Under the pieces are notes generated by a model. The model was given only the letters and a program-made list of their open reading frames with translations, ran no database searches and was not told the DNA's origin. DNA of 64,000 bases from an uncultured Parabacteroides sp. (GTDB lineage Bacteria; Bacteroidota; Bacteroidia; Bacteroidales; Tannerellaceae): NCBI GenBank assembly GCA_910577325.1, contig CAJTMR010000007.1, positions 1 to 64,000 of the forward strand, read 5' to 3'. A program made the translations under genes and the position numbers. Below, piece by piece: positions 1 to 9,954 of the stretch; the stretch's first letter is position 1; each line of letters starts with the position of its first letter.

Positions 1-106
1 ATAAAATAACAACATTTTTGAACGAGCTGCGAAATCCTAAATGAAAGAGCCGTGGGCTGACGCTGAAAAAAGAAACCAGCCATTCGTTTATTACAAGATA
101 ATAGCT

Positions 107-114
107 TACATTTG
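107..114 (+). promoter_or_regulatory. Bacteroidetes-type -7 element upstream of lipoprotein gene
   Basis: TACATTTG matches the known Bacteroides -7 consensus TAnnTTTG. No good TTTG lies at the -33 distance. Transcription would start near 121, on top of the in-frame ATG at 122, so translation more likely starts at the ATG at 149. The first 106 bases show no gene I can support. Confidence 0.5.
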
Positions 115-148
115 CATCTAAATGTATTATCTAAAATCTATAATTCCG

Positions 149-1000
149 ATGAGTACACAAATTGGTAAAAGCCTGATTGCGCTTTTCTTTTTAGCCATGA
201 TCGTAACCGGTTGCAATACCAATACGAAGCAAACGGCCGATAATGATATCAAATTCGATTCTATCCGGGTGGATAGGACCTATCATCTGCTGGATAATCC
301 TGATAATCCTAATTGTAACCTGCAATTAAACTTCACCTATCCTGCCAAATTTTCCGATAAAGAGATTCTGAAAAAGATACAGAACGACTTCGTCCTCTCC
401 TATTTCGGCGAGAATTACGAGAACTTGTCTCCGGAAGAGGCAGCCGCCAAATACACGGAAGATTATCTGAACCACTATAAAGAGTTGGAAACCGATTTTA
501 AGGCTGAACTGGAAAAAAAGGACGATCTACCGATCGGGGCCTGGTTCTCTTATTTCGAAATGTCATCGGATGAAATCGTCTACAACCAGAATGACATCTT
601 AAGCTATACCGTAAGTTTTGAAAACTATACAGGAGGCGCGCATGGTTCACATGCCTACAACAACCATGTGATCAACCTGAAAACAGGCAATGCAATCACA
701 GAAGAAGATATTTTCATTGAGAACTTCCAGGAGAGCCTCGCACAGATATTGATTGATCATATTGCCAAACAAAACAAAGTGGAGAATCCGAAAGACTTGG
801 AAAACATCGGTTTCTTCAGTGTTGAAGAGATCTTTCCGAACGGTAATTTCCTGGTTGACGGAGACGGCATCACGTATACCTTTAATGAGTATGAGATCGC
901 CGCTTACGTAGTAAGAGAAACAAATGTATTCTTACCCTATGCGGAAATCCAGTATCTATTGAAGAAAGAAAGTCCGATCGCGAAACTAATTGACAATTAA
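149..1000 (+). CDS. DUF3298/RsiV-like lipoprotein
   Basis: The predicted protein has 283 residues. It begins with a lipoprotein signal peptide: a basic N-terminus, a hydrophobic stretch, then IVTGC with the lipidated Cys at residue 22. The rest should be periplasmic or membrane-anchored. The segment GGAHGSH followed by a NLKTGNAITEEDIF-like stretch is typical of the DUF3298 region seen in RsiV-like proteins. An in-frame ATG at 122 exists, but the likely promoter at 107-114 would put the transcription start on it, so I prefer 149. rsmG follows after 31 bases on the same strand. The family is often annotated as hypothetical; a peptidoglycan or lysozyme-related sensing role is known only for RsiV and is not shown here. 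Confidence 0.75.
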   Translation: MSTQIGKSLIALFFLAMIVTGCNTNTKQTADNDIKFDSIRVDRTYHLLDNPDNPNCNLQLNFTYPAKFSDKEILKKIQNDFVLSYFGENYENLSPEEAAAKYTEDYLNHYKELETDFKAELEKKDDLPIGAWFSYFEMSSDEIVYNQNDILSYTVSFENYTGGAHGSHAYNNHVINLKTGNAITEEDIFIENFQESLAQILIDHIAKQNKVENPKDLENIGFFSVEEIFPNGNFLVDGDGITYTFNEYEIAAYVVRETNVFLPYAEIQYLLKKESPIAKLIDN

Positions 1001-1031
1001 TAGATAATTCAAAAATCATAATTCATAATAA

Positions 1032-1679
1032 ATGAACGATTATACAACGCTCACCCAATTGTCTATTCTAAAGGGTTATTTCCCGGAACTGACCGATACG
1101 CAAAAGGTACAGATAGATGCCTTGTTTGACTTATATTCAGACTGGAATTCCAAAATCAATGTAATTTCACGCAAAGATATAGAGAACCTGTACCTACACC
1201 ACGTGCTTCACTCGCTGGGTATCTTGAAGATGCTGAAATTCAAAGAAGGATCGAAAGTTATGGATATCGGCACGGGAGGAGGTTTTCCTGGAATACCACT
1301 TGCAATCCTGCTTCCTGAAGTACAGTTTCATCTGGTAGACAGTATCGGGAAAAAAATCAAAGTCGGACAAGCCGTAGCCGAAACAATCGGTCTGAAAAAC
1401 GTCACTTTCCGCCATTGCCGTGCCGAAGAGGAAAAACAATTGTTTGACTTTGTCGTGAGCCGTGCAGTCATGCCGCTGGCCGATTTGGTAAAAATTGCTC
1501 GTAAAAATATAAAAAAGGAACAACAAAACGCACTTCCTAATGGTTTGATTTGTTTGAAAGGAGGAGAGTTACAGCATGAAATATTGCCTTTCCGCAAGCA
1601 AGCTGTCAGTCTCAACCTGAGTGACCATTTTAAAGAAGAATTTTTCCAAACTAAAAAAGTTGTTTACGTACCGTTATGA
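1032..1679 (+). CDS. rsmG: 16S rRNA (guanine-527-N7)-methyltransferase RsmG
   Basis: The 215-residue product has the normal length for RsmG (GidB), which methylates N7 of G527 in 16S rRNA using S-adenosylmethionine; loss of it is known to give low-level streptomycin resistance. The SAM-binding motif MDIGTGGGFPGIPLAI lies near residues 76-92, followed by the acidic strand end LVDS. The N-terminal SDWNSKINVISRKD segment is also typical. Its stop overlaps the next start as ATGA, indicating translational coupling to the hydrolase gene. Confidence 0.93.
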   Translation: MNDYTTLTQLSILKGYFPELTDTQKVQIDALFDLYSDWNSKINVISRKDIENLYLHHVLHSLGILKMLKFKEGSKVMDIGTGGGFPGIPLAILLPEVQFHLVDSIGKKIKVGQAVAETIGLKNVTFRHCRAEEEKQLFDFVVSRAVMPLADLVKIARKNIKKEQQNALPNGLICLKGGELQHEILPFRKQAVSLNLSDHFKEEFFQTKKVVYVPL

Positions 1680-2314
1680 TTACAATAAAATCGTTCGAGT
1701 TCAATTATTTCCAGGAAAATACATTCCTGCTATATGATGATACACGCGAAGCCGTGCTGATCGATTGCGGCTGCTGCCGCAAGGAAGAGGAAAAGGAATT
1801 AACCGACTTCATCGTCGAAAACAAATTGACACTAAAACATTTGCTCTGCACACACCTGCACGTGGATCACATATTCGGAAACGGTTTTATATATAAGACA
1901 TACGGCTTGAAACCCGAAGCAAACAAGCAGGACGTCGAGATACTGCCCTCCCCAGACGAACAAGCCAAGCTATTCGGACTTCGTCAACAGGTCGAAAACG
2001 TCCCGGTAGAAAAGTATATCGTAGGAGGCGAGACCATCAAATTCGGCACATCCGAACTGCAAGTATTGACTGTTCCCGGCCATTCACCCGGCAGTGTTGC
2101 TTTCTATAACAAAAAGAATGGCTTTGCGATTGTCGGAGATGCACTGTTCTCGGGAAGTATCGGCCGTACCGATCTTTGGGGTGGCAATCAGGATGTACTT
2201 GTCGCCGCCATCCGCAACAAGCTCCTTTCGCTTCCCGACGAGACTGTGATCTACCCGGGACACGGACCGGAAACAAGAGTCATCGATGAAAAGTTTAATA
2301 ATCCTTATTTATAA
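1676..2314 (+). CDS. Metallo-beta-lactamase-fold hydrolase (glyoxalase II-like)
   Basis: This 212-residue cytosolic protein carries the metal-binding signature THLHVDH near residue 60. Later metal ligands are seen in GHSPGSV, GDALFSGSIGRTD and YPGHGPET, in the order expected for the glyoxalase II/YcbL branch of the fold. Such enzymes hydrolyse thioesters such as S-lactoylglutathione, but YcbL-type members have uncertain substrates and Bacteroidales generally lack glutathione, so the substrate is left open. It overlaps rsmG by four bases and ends 13 bases before gcvP, so the three are probably one transcript. Confidence 0.85.
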   Translation: MITIKSFEFNYFQENTFLLYDDTREAVLIDCGCCRKEEEKELTDFIVENKLTLKHLLCTHLHVDHIFGNGFIYKTYGLKPEANKQDVEILPSPDEQAKLFGLRQQVENVPVEKYIVGGETIKFGTSELQVLTVPGHSPGSVAFYNKKNGFAIVGDALFSGSIGRTDLWGGNQDVLVAAIRNKLLSLPDETVIYPGHGPETRVIDEKFNNPYL

Positions 2315-2327
2315 ACTACATAATATT

Positions 2328-5180
2328 ATGGACACAAATAAATTTGTAAACCGCCACGTTGGTATTTCAGCAGAAGAGATTCCTTCCATGCTGCAAGCCA
2401 TTGGCGTCAAGTCGGTTGACGAGCTGATCGATCAGACCATCCCGTCCGATATCCGTTTGAAAGAGCCGCTTAACCTTCCCGAACCCATGACGGAACGCGA
2501 GTTCGCTGAACACATTTCGGAACTGGCTTCCAAAAACGAAGTATTCACTTCTTATATTGGAATGGGCTGGTATGACACGGTTTGTCCGGCTCCTATACAA
2601 CGTAACGTATTCGAAAATCCGATTTGGTACACTTCCTACACTCCGTACCAGGCAGAAGTTTCACAAGGACGTCTGGAAGCCTTATTGAATTTCCAGACTG
2701 TTATCGCGGAACTGACCGGCCTGCCACTGGCCAACTGCTCTCTGCTGGACGAGGCAACTTCTGCCGCCGAAGCGGCAACTATGTTCCACGGAAGCCGTAG
2801 CCGCGCACAAGTAAAAGCAGAAGCCAATACGTTGTTTGTCGATGAAAACATATTCGCTTCTACGCTGGCCGTTATCAGTACCCGCATGATCCCGCAAGGT
2901 ATCAAGGTCGTTGTAGGCAATTACAAAACATTTGAATTCACTCCGGATGTCTTCGGGGCTATCGTCCAGTATCCAAATGCCGACGGGTCAATTGAAGATT
3001 ATAAAGAATTTATCACGCGTGCCAACGCCGGCGGGGCACGTGTCGCCGTTGCTGCCGACCTTATGAGCCTTGTCCTGCTGGCTCCTCCGGGAGAATGGGG
3101 TGCAGACGTCGTATTCGGAAGCAGCCAGCGTTTCGGTATCCCGATGTTCTATGGCGGCCCGTCTGCCGCTTTCTTCGCCACGAAAGAAGAATACAAGCGT
3201 TCCATTCCCGGACGTATCATCGGCATATCCAAAGACGCATACGGACATGCGGCTTATCGTTTGGCTTTACAAACACGCGAACAACATATCAAACGTGAAA
3301 AAGCAACATCCAATATCTGTACCGCCCAAGCCTTGCTGGCCACGATGGCAGGTTTATATGCCGTTTACCACGGAGCCGAAGGGCTGAAGAACATAGCAAG
3401 TCGCATCCACGCTTCTGCCGGTTTCCTTGCCGGCGAATTGGAAAAACTGGGCTATAAGCAATTGAACAAAGACTATTTCGACACACTGAAAATCCAATTG
3501 CCGGAACATGTATCCATCAACGCGCTCCGCGAGATCGCATTGGAATGCAAGGTGAACCTGCGTTACTTCGAAGCCGGACAAGTCGGCATCAGTTTGGACG
3601 AAACGACCGGGCCGACCGATATAGGCGTATTGCTGTATATCTTCGCAGGGGCAGCTGGAAAGGATTACATGCTGAAAGATTCCATCCCCGAAAAGATGTA
3701 TTTCGATCCGAAGTTCACCCGAACTTCCGAATTCCTGCAAGAAGACGTATTCAAAAAATATCATACCGAAACGGAACTGATGCGCTACATCACCCGCTTG
3801 GGACGTAAGGATGTCTCATTGGCCCAGTCCATGATCTCCTTGGGTTCTTGTACGATGAAACTGAATCCGGCATCAACCATGCTTCCGCTCAGCCGTCCGG
3901 AATTTATGAATATACATCCGTATGCGCCGCAAGAGCAAGTCGAAGGTTACAAAGAACTGATAGAAAACTTATCGGCTTACCTGTGCGAAATCACCGGATT
4001 CAAAGGATGCACGTTGCAACCGAACTCCGGGGCCGCCGGCGAATATACAGGTCTGCGCGTAATCCGGGCTTATCTGGAAAGCATCGGACAAGGCCACCGC
4101 AACATTGTCCTGCTTCCGGCTTCTGCCCACGGTACAAACCCGGCAAGTGCGATCCAGTGCGGTTTCACGACTGTTACAGTCAAATGTGACGAGAAGGGCA
4201 ATATCGACTTGGAAGACTTCCGGTCAAAAGCTGAAGCCAACAAGGACAACCTGGCGGCCAGCATGATCACCTATCCGTCCACCCACGGTATATTCGAAGT
4301 GGACATTAAGGAAATGTGTGACATTGTTCACGCTTGCGGCGGCCAATTGTATATGGACGGTGCCAATATGAATGCACAAGTCGGTCTGACGAATCCAGGT
4401 ACTATCGGTGCAGATGTCTGCCACCTGAACCTGCACAAAACCTTCTCTTCGCCTCACGGAGGAGGCGGTCCCGGTGTCGGCCCGATATGCGTTGCCGAAC
4501 ATCTCGTTCCGTTCCTGCCGCAGCATCCGATATTATGGGGCAATGACTTGAACACAGTATCCGCAGCTCCTTATGGTAGTGCAGGGATTCTGCCGATCAC
4601 ATACGCTTATATCCGTATGTTGGGAACAGAAGGGTTGGAAACGGTCACCAAGACTGCCATACTGAATGCGAACTATCTGGCAGCCAAATTCAAAGACACT
4701 TACGGAATCGTTTATACAGGTGCTACAGGCCGCGTCGGTCACGAGCTGATTCTGGAATGCCGCACGGTAAAAGAACGTTCGGGCATCGACGAAGGCGATA
4801 TCGCCAAGCGTCTGATGGATTTCGGCTATCATGCTCCTACTCTTTCCTTCCCTGTCCACGGAACCCTGATGGTCGAACCGACCGAAAGCGAAAGCAAAGC
4901 CGAACTGGATCGTTTTGTTGAAGTACTGGAATGTATCTGGAACGAAATCAAAGAAGTGGAAGATGGCAAGGCATCAAAGGAAGACAACGTTTTGAAGAAC
5001 GCTCCTCATCCCGAATACGAAGTAACGGCCGACGAATGGAAACACGAATATCCGCGCAGCAAGGCCGCCTTCCCGCTGGAATGGTTGCATGACAGCAAAT
5101 TCTGGGTGAATGTTGCTCGTGTAGACAATGCGTATGGCGACCGTAACCTGATCCCGACACTTTGCGCATGCGAAATTTAA
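2328..5180 (+). CDS. gcvP: Glycine dehydrogenase (decarboxylating), P protein
   Basis: The single-chain, roughly 950-residue form of the glycine cleavage P protein decarboxylates glycine with pyridoxal phosphate and passes the aminomethyl group to lipoylated H protein. The N-terminus FVNRHVGISAEEI is diagnostic. The PLP lysine lies in NLHKTFSSPHGGGGPG in the C-terminal half. The two halves (about 1-450 and 450-950) correspond to the fused subunits of the two-gene form. An in-frame ATG at 2286 lies inside the upstream gene; ATG 2328 begins the conserved N-terminus. No H or T protein gene is present in the window. Confidence 0.96.
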   Translation: MDTNKFVNRHVGISAEEIPSMLQAIGVKSVDELIDQTIPSDIRLKEPLNLPEPMTEREFAEHISELASKNEVFTSYIGMGWYDTVCPAPIQRNVFENPIWYTSYTPYQAEVSQGRLEALLNFQTVIAELTGLPLANCSLLDEATSAAEAATMFHGSRSRAQVKAEANTLFVDENIFASTLAVISTRMIPQGIKVVVGNYKTFEFTPDVFGAIVQYPNADGSIEDYKEFITRANAGGARVAVAADLMSLVLLAPPGEWGADVVFGSSQRFGIPMFYGGPSAAFFATKEEYKRSIPGRIIGISKDAYGHAAYRLALQTREQHIKREKATSNICTAQALLATMAGLYAVYHGAEGLKNIASRIHASAGFLAGELEKLGYKQLNKDYFDTLKIQLPEHVSINALREIALECKVNLRYFEAGQVGISLDETTGPTDIGVLLYIFAGAAGKDYMLKDSIPEKMYFDPKFTRTSEFLQEDVFKKYHTETELMRYITRLGRKDVSLAQSMISLGSCTMKLNPASTMLPLSRPEFMNIHPYAPQEQVEGYKELIENLSAYLCEITGFKGCTLQPNSGAAGEYTGLRVIRAYLESIGQGHRNIVLLPASAHGTNPASAIQCGFTTVTVKCDEKGNIDLEDFRSKAEANKDNLAASMITYPSTHGIFEVDIKEMCDIVHACGGQLYMDGANMNAQVGLTNPGTIGADVCHLNLHKTFSSPHGGGGPGVGPICVAEHLVPFLPQHPILWGNDLNTVSAAPYGSAGILPITYAYIRMLGTEGLETVTKTAILNANYLAAKFKDTYGIVYTGATGRVGHELILECRTVKERSGIDEGDIAKRLMDFGYHAPTLSFPVHGTLMVEPTESESKAELDRFVEVLECIWNEIKEVEDGKASKEDNVLKNAPHPEYEVTADEWKHEYPRSKAAFPLEWLHDSKFWVNVARVDNAYGDRNLIPTLCACEI

Positions 5181-5204
5181 CCGGCGCATAAACAAGCATA
5201 ACTC

Positions 5205-5265
5205 AACGCAAACGGCACAAAAACGCAGTATCTGTTTCACTTCTGCTTTTCCAGCCGTTTGCGTT
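5205..5265 (+). terminator. 12-bp inverted repeat after gcvP
   Basis: AACGCAAACGGC at 5205-5216 is perfectly complementary to GCCGTTTGCGTT at 5254-5265, with a 37-base loop. The stem begins 24 bases after the gcvP stop. There is no clear U tract behind it, so termination is only probable. The rest of the 353-base gap (5181-5533) holds the etfB promoter and no gene that I can see. Confidence 0.4.
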
Positions 5266-5437
5266 ATTCTGTATAAATCTTCCCGATCCGGCCATTTTGG
5301 CTTCCGCTCTTCTCCATTTGCACCTGCCGCAAGGAATTTGCATTTCAGCAAATCGGACAAAAAGTAAAAAACACAAATGATATTCGCAAAAAGATGCTCA
5401 AAAAAAACTAAAGTGTGCAGATTCCATACGAAAGTTC

Positions 5438-5467
5438 TTTGATATAAAGAATGTTTGATTACTTTTG
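5438..5467 (+). promoter_or_regulatory. Promoter of etfB operon
   Basis: TTTG at 5438-5441 and TACTTTTG at 5460-5467, spaced by 18 bases, fit the Bacteroidetes -33/-7 pattern. Transcription would start near 5474, leaving a leader of about 60 bases before etfB. Confidence 0.65.
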
Positions 5468-5533
5468 CAGGTCAGTATTCAGAAAGTTAATTCAAACAAA
5501 TATCCAATATAAAAATCTAATATTCCTAATAAT

Positions 5534-6439
5534 ATGAGTTTAAAAATTATTGTATTGGCGAAACAGGTTCCGGACACACGCAATGTGGGAAAGGATGCGA
5601 TGAAAGAGGATGGGACGATCAACCGTGCCGCTCTTCCCGCAATCTTTAACCCGGAAGACCTGAACGCATTAGAACAAGCCCTCCGCTTGAAAGATGCCTA
5701 TCCGGGAACCACGGTAACCCTATTGACAATGGGCCCGGGACGTGCAGCAGAAATTATTCGCGAAGGTTTATACCGAGGAGCAGATGGTGGTTATCTGCTG
5801 ACCGACCGTGCATTTGCAGGAGCCGACACTTTGGCAACATCTTACGCGCTTGCCACAGCAATCAAGAAAATAGGTGACTACGATATTATCATCGGAGGAC
5901 GCCAGGCCATCGACGGCGATACGGCACAAGTAGGTCCCCAAGTAGCCGAAAAACTGGGATTAACACAGGTTACATACGCAGAAGAAATCCTGAACGTAGA
6001 CGAAAAGAATCGCAGCATCACAGTGAAAAGGCATATCGACGGCGGTGTCGAAACAGTAGAAGGCCCGTTGCCTATTGTGATCACGGTCAATGGCTCAGCC
6101 GCCCCTTGTCGTCCGCGCAACGCCAAATTGGTGATGAAATACAAACGGGCGTTAGGCGCACAGGAAAAAGCTCCCGCTCCCGCCTGCCATCCGGAAGGTG
6201 TATCGGCGTTGCCATACCCCGAACTGTATGAAAAACGTCCGTATCTGAATATTCCCGAATGGAGTGTTGCCGATGTGAACGGAGATCTCACACAATGCGG
6301 TTTGTCTGGTTCGCCGACAAAGGTGAAAGCCATTCAGAACATCGTATTCCAGGCAAAGGAAAGCAAAACGCTAACCGGCTCGGACAAGGATGTAGAAGAC
6401 TTGATTGTTGAACTGTTAGCTAACCACACTATCGGATAA
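5534..6439 (+). CDS. etfB: Electron transfer flavoprotein subunit beta
   Basis: The 301-residue product is the beta (FixA-type) subunit that binds AMP or FAD and accepts electrons from acyl-CoA dehydrogenases. Recognisable parts are the N-terminal KIIVLAKQVPDTRNVG, the GPGRAAEIIREGLYRGAD segment and the DIIIGGRQAIDGDTAQVGP motif near residue 120. It is the first gene of a tight three-gene operon, followed by etfA after four bases. It is somewhat longer than the roughly 255-260 residues of mitochondrial-type beta subunits, as is common in anaerobes. Confidence 0.93.
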   Translation: MSLKIIVLAKQVPDTRNVGKDAMKEDGTINRAALPAIFNPEDLNALEQALRLKDAYPGTTVTLLTMGPGRAAEIIREGLYRGADGGYLLTDRAFAGADTLATSYALATAIKKIGDYDIIIGGRQAIDGDTAQVGPQVAEKLGLTQVTYAEEILNVDEKNRSITVKRHIDGGVETVEGPLPIVITVNGSAAPCRPRNAKLVMKYKRALGAQEKAPAPACHPEGVSALPYPELYEKRPYLNIPEWSVADVNGDLTQCGLSGSPTKVKAIQNIVFQAKESKTLTGSDKDVEDLIVELLANHTIG

Positions 6440-6443
6440 GATT

Positions 6444-7463
6444 ATGAATAACGTATTTGTATATTGTGAGCTTGAAGGTACGACGGTTGCCGATGTAAGC
6501 CTTGAACTGCTGACCAAAGGTCGCAAGTTAGCCAACCAGTTGAACTGCCAACTCGAAGCCATCGTAGCCGGTTCCGGCTTGGATGGTATTGAAAAGCAAG
6601 TGATGCCATACGGTGTGGACACGGTTCATATTTTCGATGCTCCGGGTCTGTTCCCGTACACTTCCCTTCCTCATTCTTCTGTTTTGATCAACTTGTTCAA
6701 AGAAGAAAAACCGCAGATCTGCCTGATGGGGGCAACGGTTATCGGCCGCGACTTAGGTCCCCGTGTTTCTTCCGCACTGACGAGTGGCCTGACTGCCGAC
6801 TGTACTTCTCTTGAAATAGGTTCGCATGAAGACAAGCGGGCAGGTAAAACATACGAGAACCTGTTATACCAGATCCGTCCCGCTTTCGGCGGTAACATCG
6901 TGGCAACAATCATCAACCCGGAACACCGCCCTCAGATGGCGACTGTCCGTGAAGGCGTGATGAAAAAGGAAATTCTGGACGCCAATTATAAAGGCGAAGT
7001 GGTAAACCACGACGTTGCCAAATATGTTCCCGAAACGGATTATGTCGTGAAGGTCATCGACCGCCATGTCGAAAAAGCCAAACACAACCTGAAAGGTGCT
7101 CCGATCGTAGTAGCCGGCGGTTACGGAATGGGCTCCAAAGAAGGCTTTGATATGTTGTTTGAACTGGCCAAGGAACTTCATGCCGAAGTTGGCGCCAGCC
7201 GCGCAGCCGTTGATGCCGGGTTCTGCGACCATGACCGCCAGATCGGTCAGACAGGTGTGACGGTACGCCCGAAACTGTATATCGCTTGCGGTATCTCCGG
7301 ACAGATCCAGCACATCGCAGGTATGCAGGATGCAGGCATCATCATCTCTATCAACAACGACGAGAACGCTCCGATCAACACGATCGCCGACTATGTTATC
7401 AACGGCACAGTTGAAGAAGTGATCCCGAAGATGATTAAGTATTACAAACAGAACAGCAAGTAA
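6444..7463 (+). CDS. etfA: Electron transfer flavoprotein subunit alpha
   Basis: The 339-residue alpha (FixB-type) subunit pairs with EtfB. Its C-terminal FAD-binding domain is clear: GASRAAVDAGF near residue 250, GQTGVTVRPKLYIACGISG, and ISINNDENAPI near residue 310. The N-terminal part shares the fold of the beta subunit. It starts four bases after etfB and ends four bases before the acyl-CoA dehydrogenase gene, so equimolar co-expression is expected. Whether this complex bifurcates electrons cannot be decided from the motifs I can read. Confidence 0.93.
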   Translation: MNNVFVYCELEGTTVADVSLELLTKGRKLANQLNCQLEAIVAGSGLDGIEKQVMPYGVDTVHIFDAPGLFPYTSLPHSSVLINLFKEEKPQICLMGATVIGRDLGPRVSSALTSGLTADCTSLEIGSHEDKRAGKTYENLLYQIRPAFGGNIVATIINPEHRPQMATVREGVMKKEILDANYKGEVVNHDVAKYVPETDYVVKVIDRHVEKAKHNLKGAPIVVAGGYGMGSKEGFDMLFELAKELHAEVGASRAAVDAGFCDHDRQIGQTGVTVRPKLYIACGISGQIQHIAGMQDAGIIISINNDENAPINTIADYVINGTVEEVIPKMIKYYKQNSK

Positions 7464-7467
7464 AGAG

Positions 7468-9174
7468 ATGGCAAATTATTATACAGACATTCCGGAACTC
7501 AAGTATCACTTGAACAATCCGATGATGGAACGTATTTGCGAACTGAAAGAACGCAATTACAGAGATAAAGAAGAGTTCGACTATGCACCGCAAGATTATG
7601 CCGATGCAATGGACTCGTTCGACAAAGTGCTCGAGATCACCGGCGAAATCACCGGCGAAATCATTGCTCCCAACGCAGAAGGTGTAGACGAAGAAGGACC
7701 TCACTATGCTGACGGTCGTGTGGAATATGCTTCCGGGACAAAACAAAATCTGGACGCCATGGTAAAAGCCGGCCTGAACGGCATGACCATGCCGCGCCGT
7801 TTCGGTGGTTTAAACTTCCCGATCACGCCGTACACCATGTGCGCCGAAATCGTAGCCGCCGCCGATGCCGGATTCGGGAACATCTGGTCTCTACAGGACT
7901 GTATCGAAACATTATATGAATTCGGAAACGAAGACCAGCACAGCCGTTTCATTCCACGTATCTGCGCCGGAGAAACGATGTCTATGGACTTGACAGAGCC
8001 GGATGCCGGCTCCGACTTGCAGTCCGTGATGCTGAAAGCGACTTTCGACGAAAAAGAAAATTGCTGGCGCCTGAACGGAGTGAAACGTTTCATCACAAAC
8101 GGAGACGCCGACCTTCATCTGGTTCTGGCTCGTTCGGAAGAAGGAACGAAAGACGGACGTGGTTTGTCTATGTTCATTTATGACAAAAAACAAGGTGGTG
8201 TGGATGTCCGCCGAATCGAAAACAAGTTGGGTATTCACGGTTCTCCTACCTGCGAATTGGTTTACAAGAATGCGAAAGCCGAACTTTGTGGAGACCGCAA
8301 ATTAGGTTTGATCAAATATGTAATGGCGCTGATGAACGGTGCTCGCTTAGGTATAGCAGCTCAGTCTGTCGGTCTGAGCCAAGCTGCATACAATGAAGGG
8401 CTGGCATACGCCAAAGAACGCAAGCAGTTCGGAAAAGCGATTATCGACTTCCCGGCTGTGTACGACATGCTGTCCATCATGAAGGCGAAATTAGATGCCG
8501 GCCGTGCCCTGCTGTACCAGACTTCCCGTTATGTGGATATCTACAAGGCGCTGGACGACATCGCACGCGAACGCAAATTGACACCGGAAGAACGACAGGA
8601 ACAGAAGAAATATGCAAAATTAGCAGACTCTTTCACTCCGTTGGCTAAAGGTATGAACTCCGAATATGCTAACCAGAATGCGTATGACTGTATCCAGATT
8701 CATGGTGGTTCCGGTTTCATGTTGGAATATGCTTGTCAGCGTATCTACCGCGATGCCCGTATCACTTCCATCTACGAAGGTACGACACAGTTGCAGACAG
8801 TTGCCGCTATTCGTTATGTAACAAACGGTTCTTATTTGGCTACCATCCGTGAATTCGAAACAATCCCATGTTCTGCGGAAATGGAACCGCTGAAAGCACG
8901 ACTGGTAGAAATGGCCAACAAACTGGAAGCTTGCATGAACAAAGTGAAGGAAGCGCAAAATCAGGAATTACTGGACTTTGTTGCCCGCCGACTTTATGAA
9001 ATGGCTGCCGACTGCGTCATGGCTCACCTGTTAATTCAGGATGCAACAAAAGCACCTGAAATGTTCGCAAAATCGGCTATCGTATATCTGAATCATGTCA
9101 ATGCAGAAATAGAAAAGCACAGCAGTTTCATCTTGAAATTCAATACCAACGAATTAGTTAGTTACAAGCAATAA
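7468..9174 (+). CDS. Acyl-CoA dehydrogenase
   Basis: The 568-residue flavoprotein belongs to the long acyl-CoA dehydrogenase group. Visible features are the FAD-contact segment MDLTEPDAGSDLQSV near residue 175, RFITNGD, the KERKQFGKAI motif near 310, and IHGGSGF with IYRDARITSIYEGTTQLQT near 410-435, where the Glu of YEGT sits at the usual catalytic-base region. About 100 further C-terminal residues exceed the classical 380-400-residue enzymes. Placement directly after etfBA makes EtfAB its probable redox partner. The acyl substrate is unknown; no beta-oxidation partner genes are nearby. Confidence 0.9.
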   Translation: MANYYTDIPELKYHLNNPMMERICELKERNYRDKEEFDYAPQDYADAMDSFDKVLEITGEITGEIIAPNAEGVDEEGPHYADGRVEYASGTKQNLDAMVKAGLNGMTMPRRFGGLNFPITPYTMCAEIVAAADAGFGNIWSLQDCIETLYEFGNEDQHSRFIPRICAGETMSMDLTEPDAGSDLQSVMLKATFDEKENCWRLNGVKRFITNGDADLHLVLARSEEGTKDGRGLSMFIYDKKQGGVDVRRIENKLGIHGSPTCELVYKNAKAELCGDRKLGLIKYVMALMNGARLGIAAQSVGLSQAAYNEGLAYAKERKQFGKAIIDFPAVYDMLSIMKAKLDAGRALLYQTSRYVDIYKALDDIARERKLTPEERQEQKKYAKLADSFTPLAKGMNSEYANQNAYDCIQIHGGSGFMLEYACQRIYRDARITSIYEGTTQLQTVAAIRYVTNGSYLATIREFETIPCSAEMEPLKARLVEMANKLEACMNKVKEAQNQELLDFVARRLYEMAADCVMAHLLIQDATKAPEMFAKSAIVYLNHVNAEIEKHSSFILKFNTNELVSYKQ

Positions 9175-9194
9175 CAGCTATTGTCTATCAAACA

Positions 9195-9234
9195 AAAAAG
9201 CCGGATATCTTTTCTCTGACATCCGGCTTTTTAT
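9195..9234 (+). terminator. Intrinsic terminator of the etf/acyl-CoA dehydrogenase operon
   Basis: The stem AAAAAGCCGGAT (9195-9206) pairs with ATCCGGCTTTTT (9221-9232) and is followed by more T. The A-rich 5' flank could also terminate the leftward acyltransferase transcript. Confidence 0.85.
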
Positions 9235-9298
9235 TTACAAAACAATTGACAATATACTCCCCCCATGTTACACACAATAAGTTCTGTCATCCACAAAA

Positions 9299-9886
9299 TC
9301 ATCTGGAAAGTTGCTTTATTATCTTTGCCGGATTTCCTGCTATGACACAATACCCATCAACAAAACTTTTGGTCACTACCGATCCTGCTCCCACTACCGT
9401 ATGAGGGCCCAATGTTACTCCCGGTAAAATCACACTATTCATTCCTATCCAACATTTCGTACCAATATTGACAGGCTTAGCCTCCTCATGCAAATCTAAA
9501 TTTTGCAAATTATGATTTGCAGTTATTATCCCAACATTTTGAGCTATATAAGTTCCCTTTCCTATAAATATTTCACCAAACGCCTGAAAATAAGAACCCG
9601 GCATCTGAAAATTATTAATATCATCAACATGAAACGATATATTAAGGGGATTGGCAACTTTCTGATATGGCGTTACCGGCCACCACGCCGTTGAGTTAAT
9701 TCCTCTTAATTTCTGATGAATCATACCTCTTGTGACCCACTCCCATCCACAACCAAAGATCCCATCAAACCATCGTGATTTATACAATGAAGCAGGAAAG
9801 AATATTCGTCCGATAGTGTTGCCTATAACAAAATAAAAGGCTTTACGCATACAAATCACCGGATGCTTAAAATAATAAAGTCCCAT
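9299..9886 (-). CDS. Left-handed beta-helix acyltransferase (hexapeptide repeat)
   Basis: The 195-residue protein shows hexapeptide-repeat organisation in its C-terminal half: IFIGKGTYIAQNVGIITANH, then NIGTKCWIGMNSVILPGVTLGPHTVVGAGSVVTK and the ending VIAGNPAKIIKQ. This is typical of O-acetyltransferases of the WcaF/maltose acetyltransferase group that modify sugars or polysaccharides, with acetyl-CoA as the usual donor. The first 90 residues are less typical. It stands alone, with the next gene on the same strand 383 bases upstream, so no pathway can be named. Confidence 0.8.
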   Translation of the reverse strand: MGLYYFKHPVICMRKAFYFVIGNTIGRIFFPASLYKSRWFDGIFGCGWEWVTRGMIHQKLRGINSTAWWPVTPYQKVANPLNISFHVDDINNFQMPGSYFQAFGEIFIGKGTYIAQNVGIITANHNLQNLDLHEEAKPVNIGTKCWIGMNSVILPGVTLGPHTVVGAGSVVTKSFVDGYCVIAGNPAKIIKQLSR

Positions 9887-9954
9887 TGTTTTATCCTGTT
9901 AAAATTTGATCCAATAGCATTTTACCCTAAAAACACTATTTGCGATAAAAACGA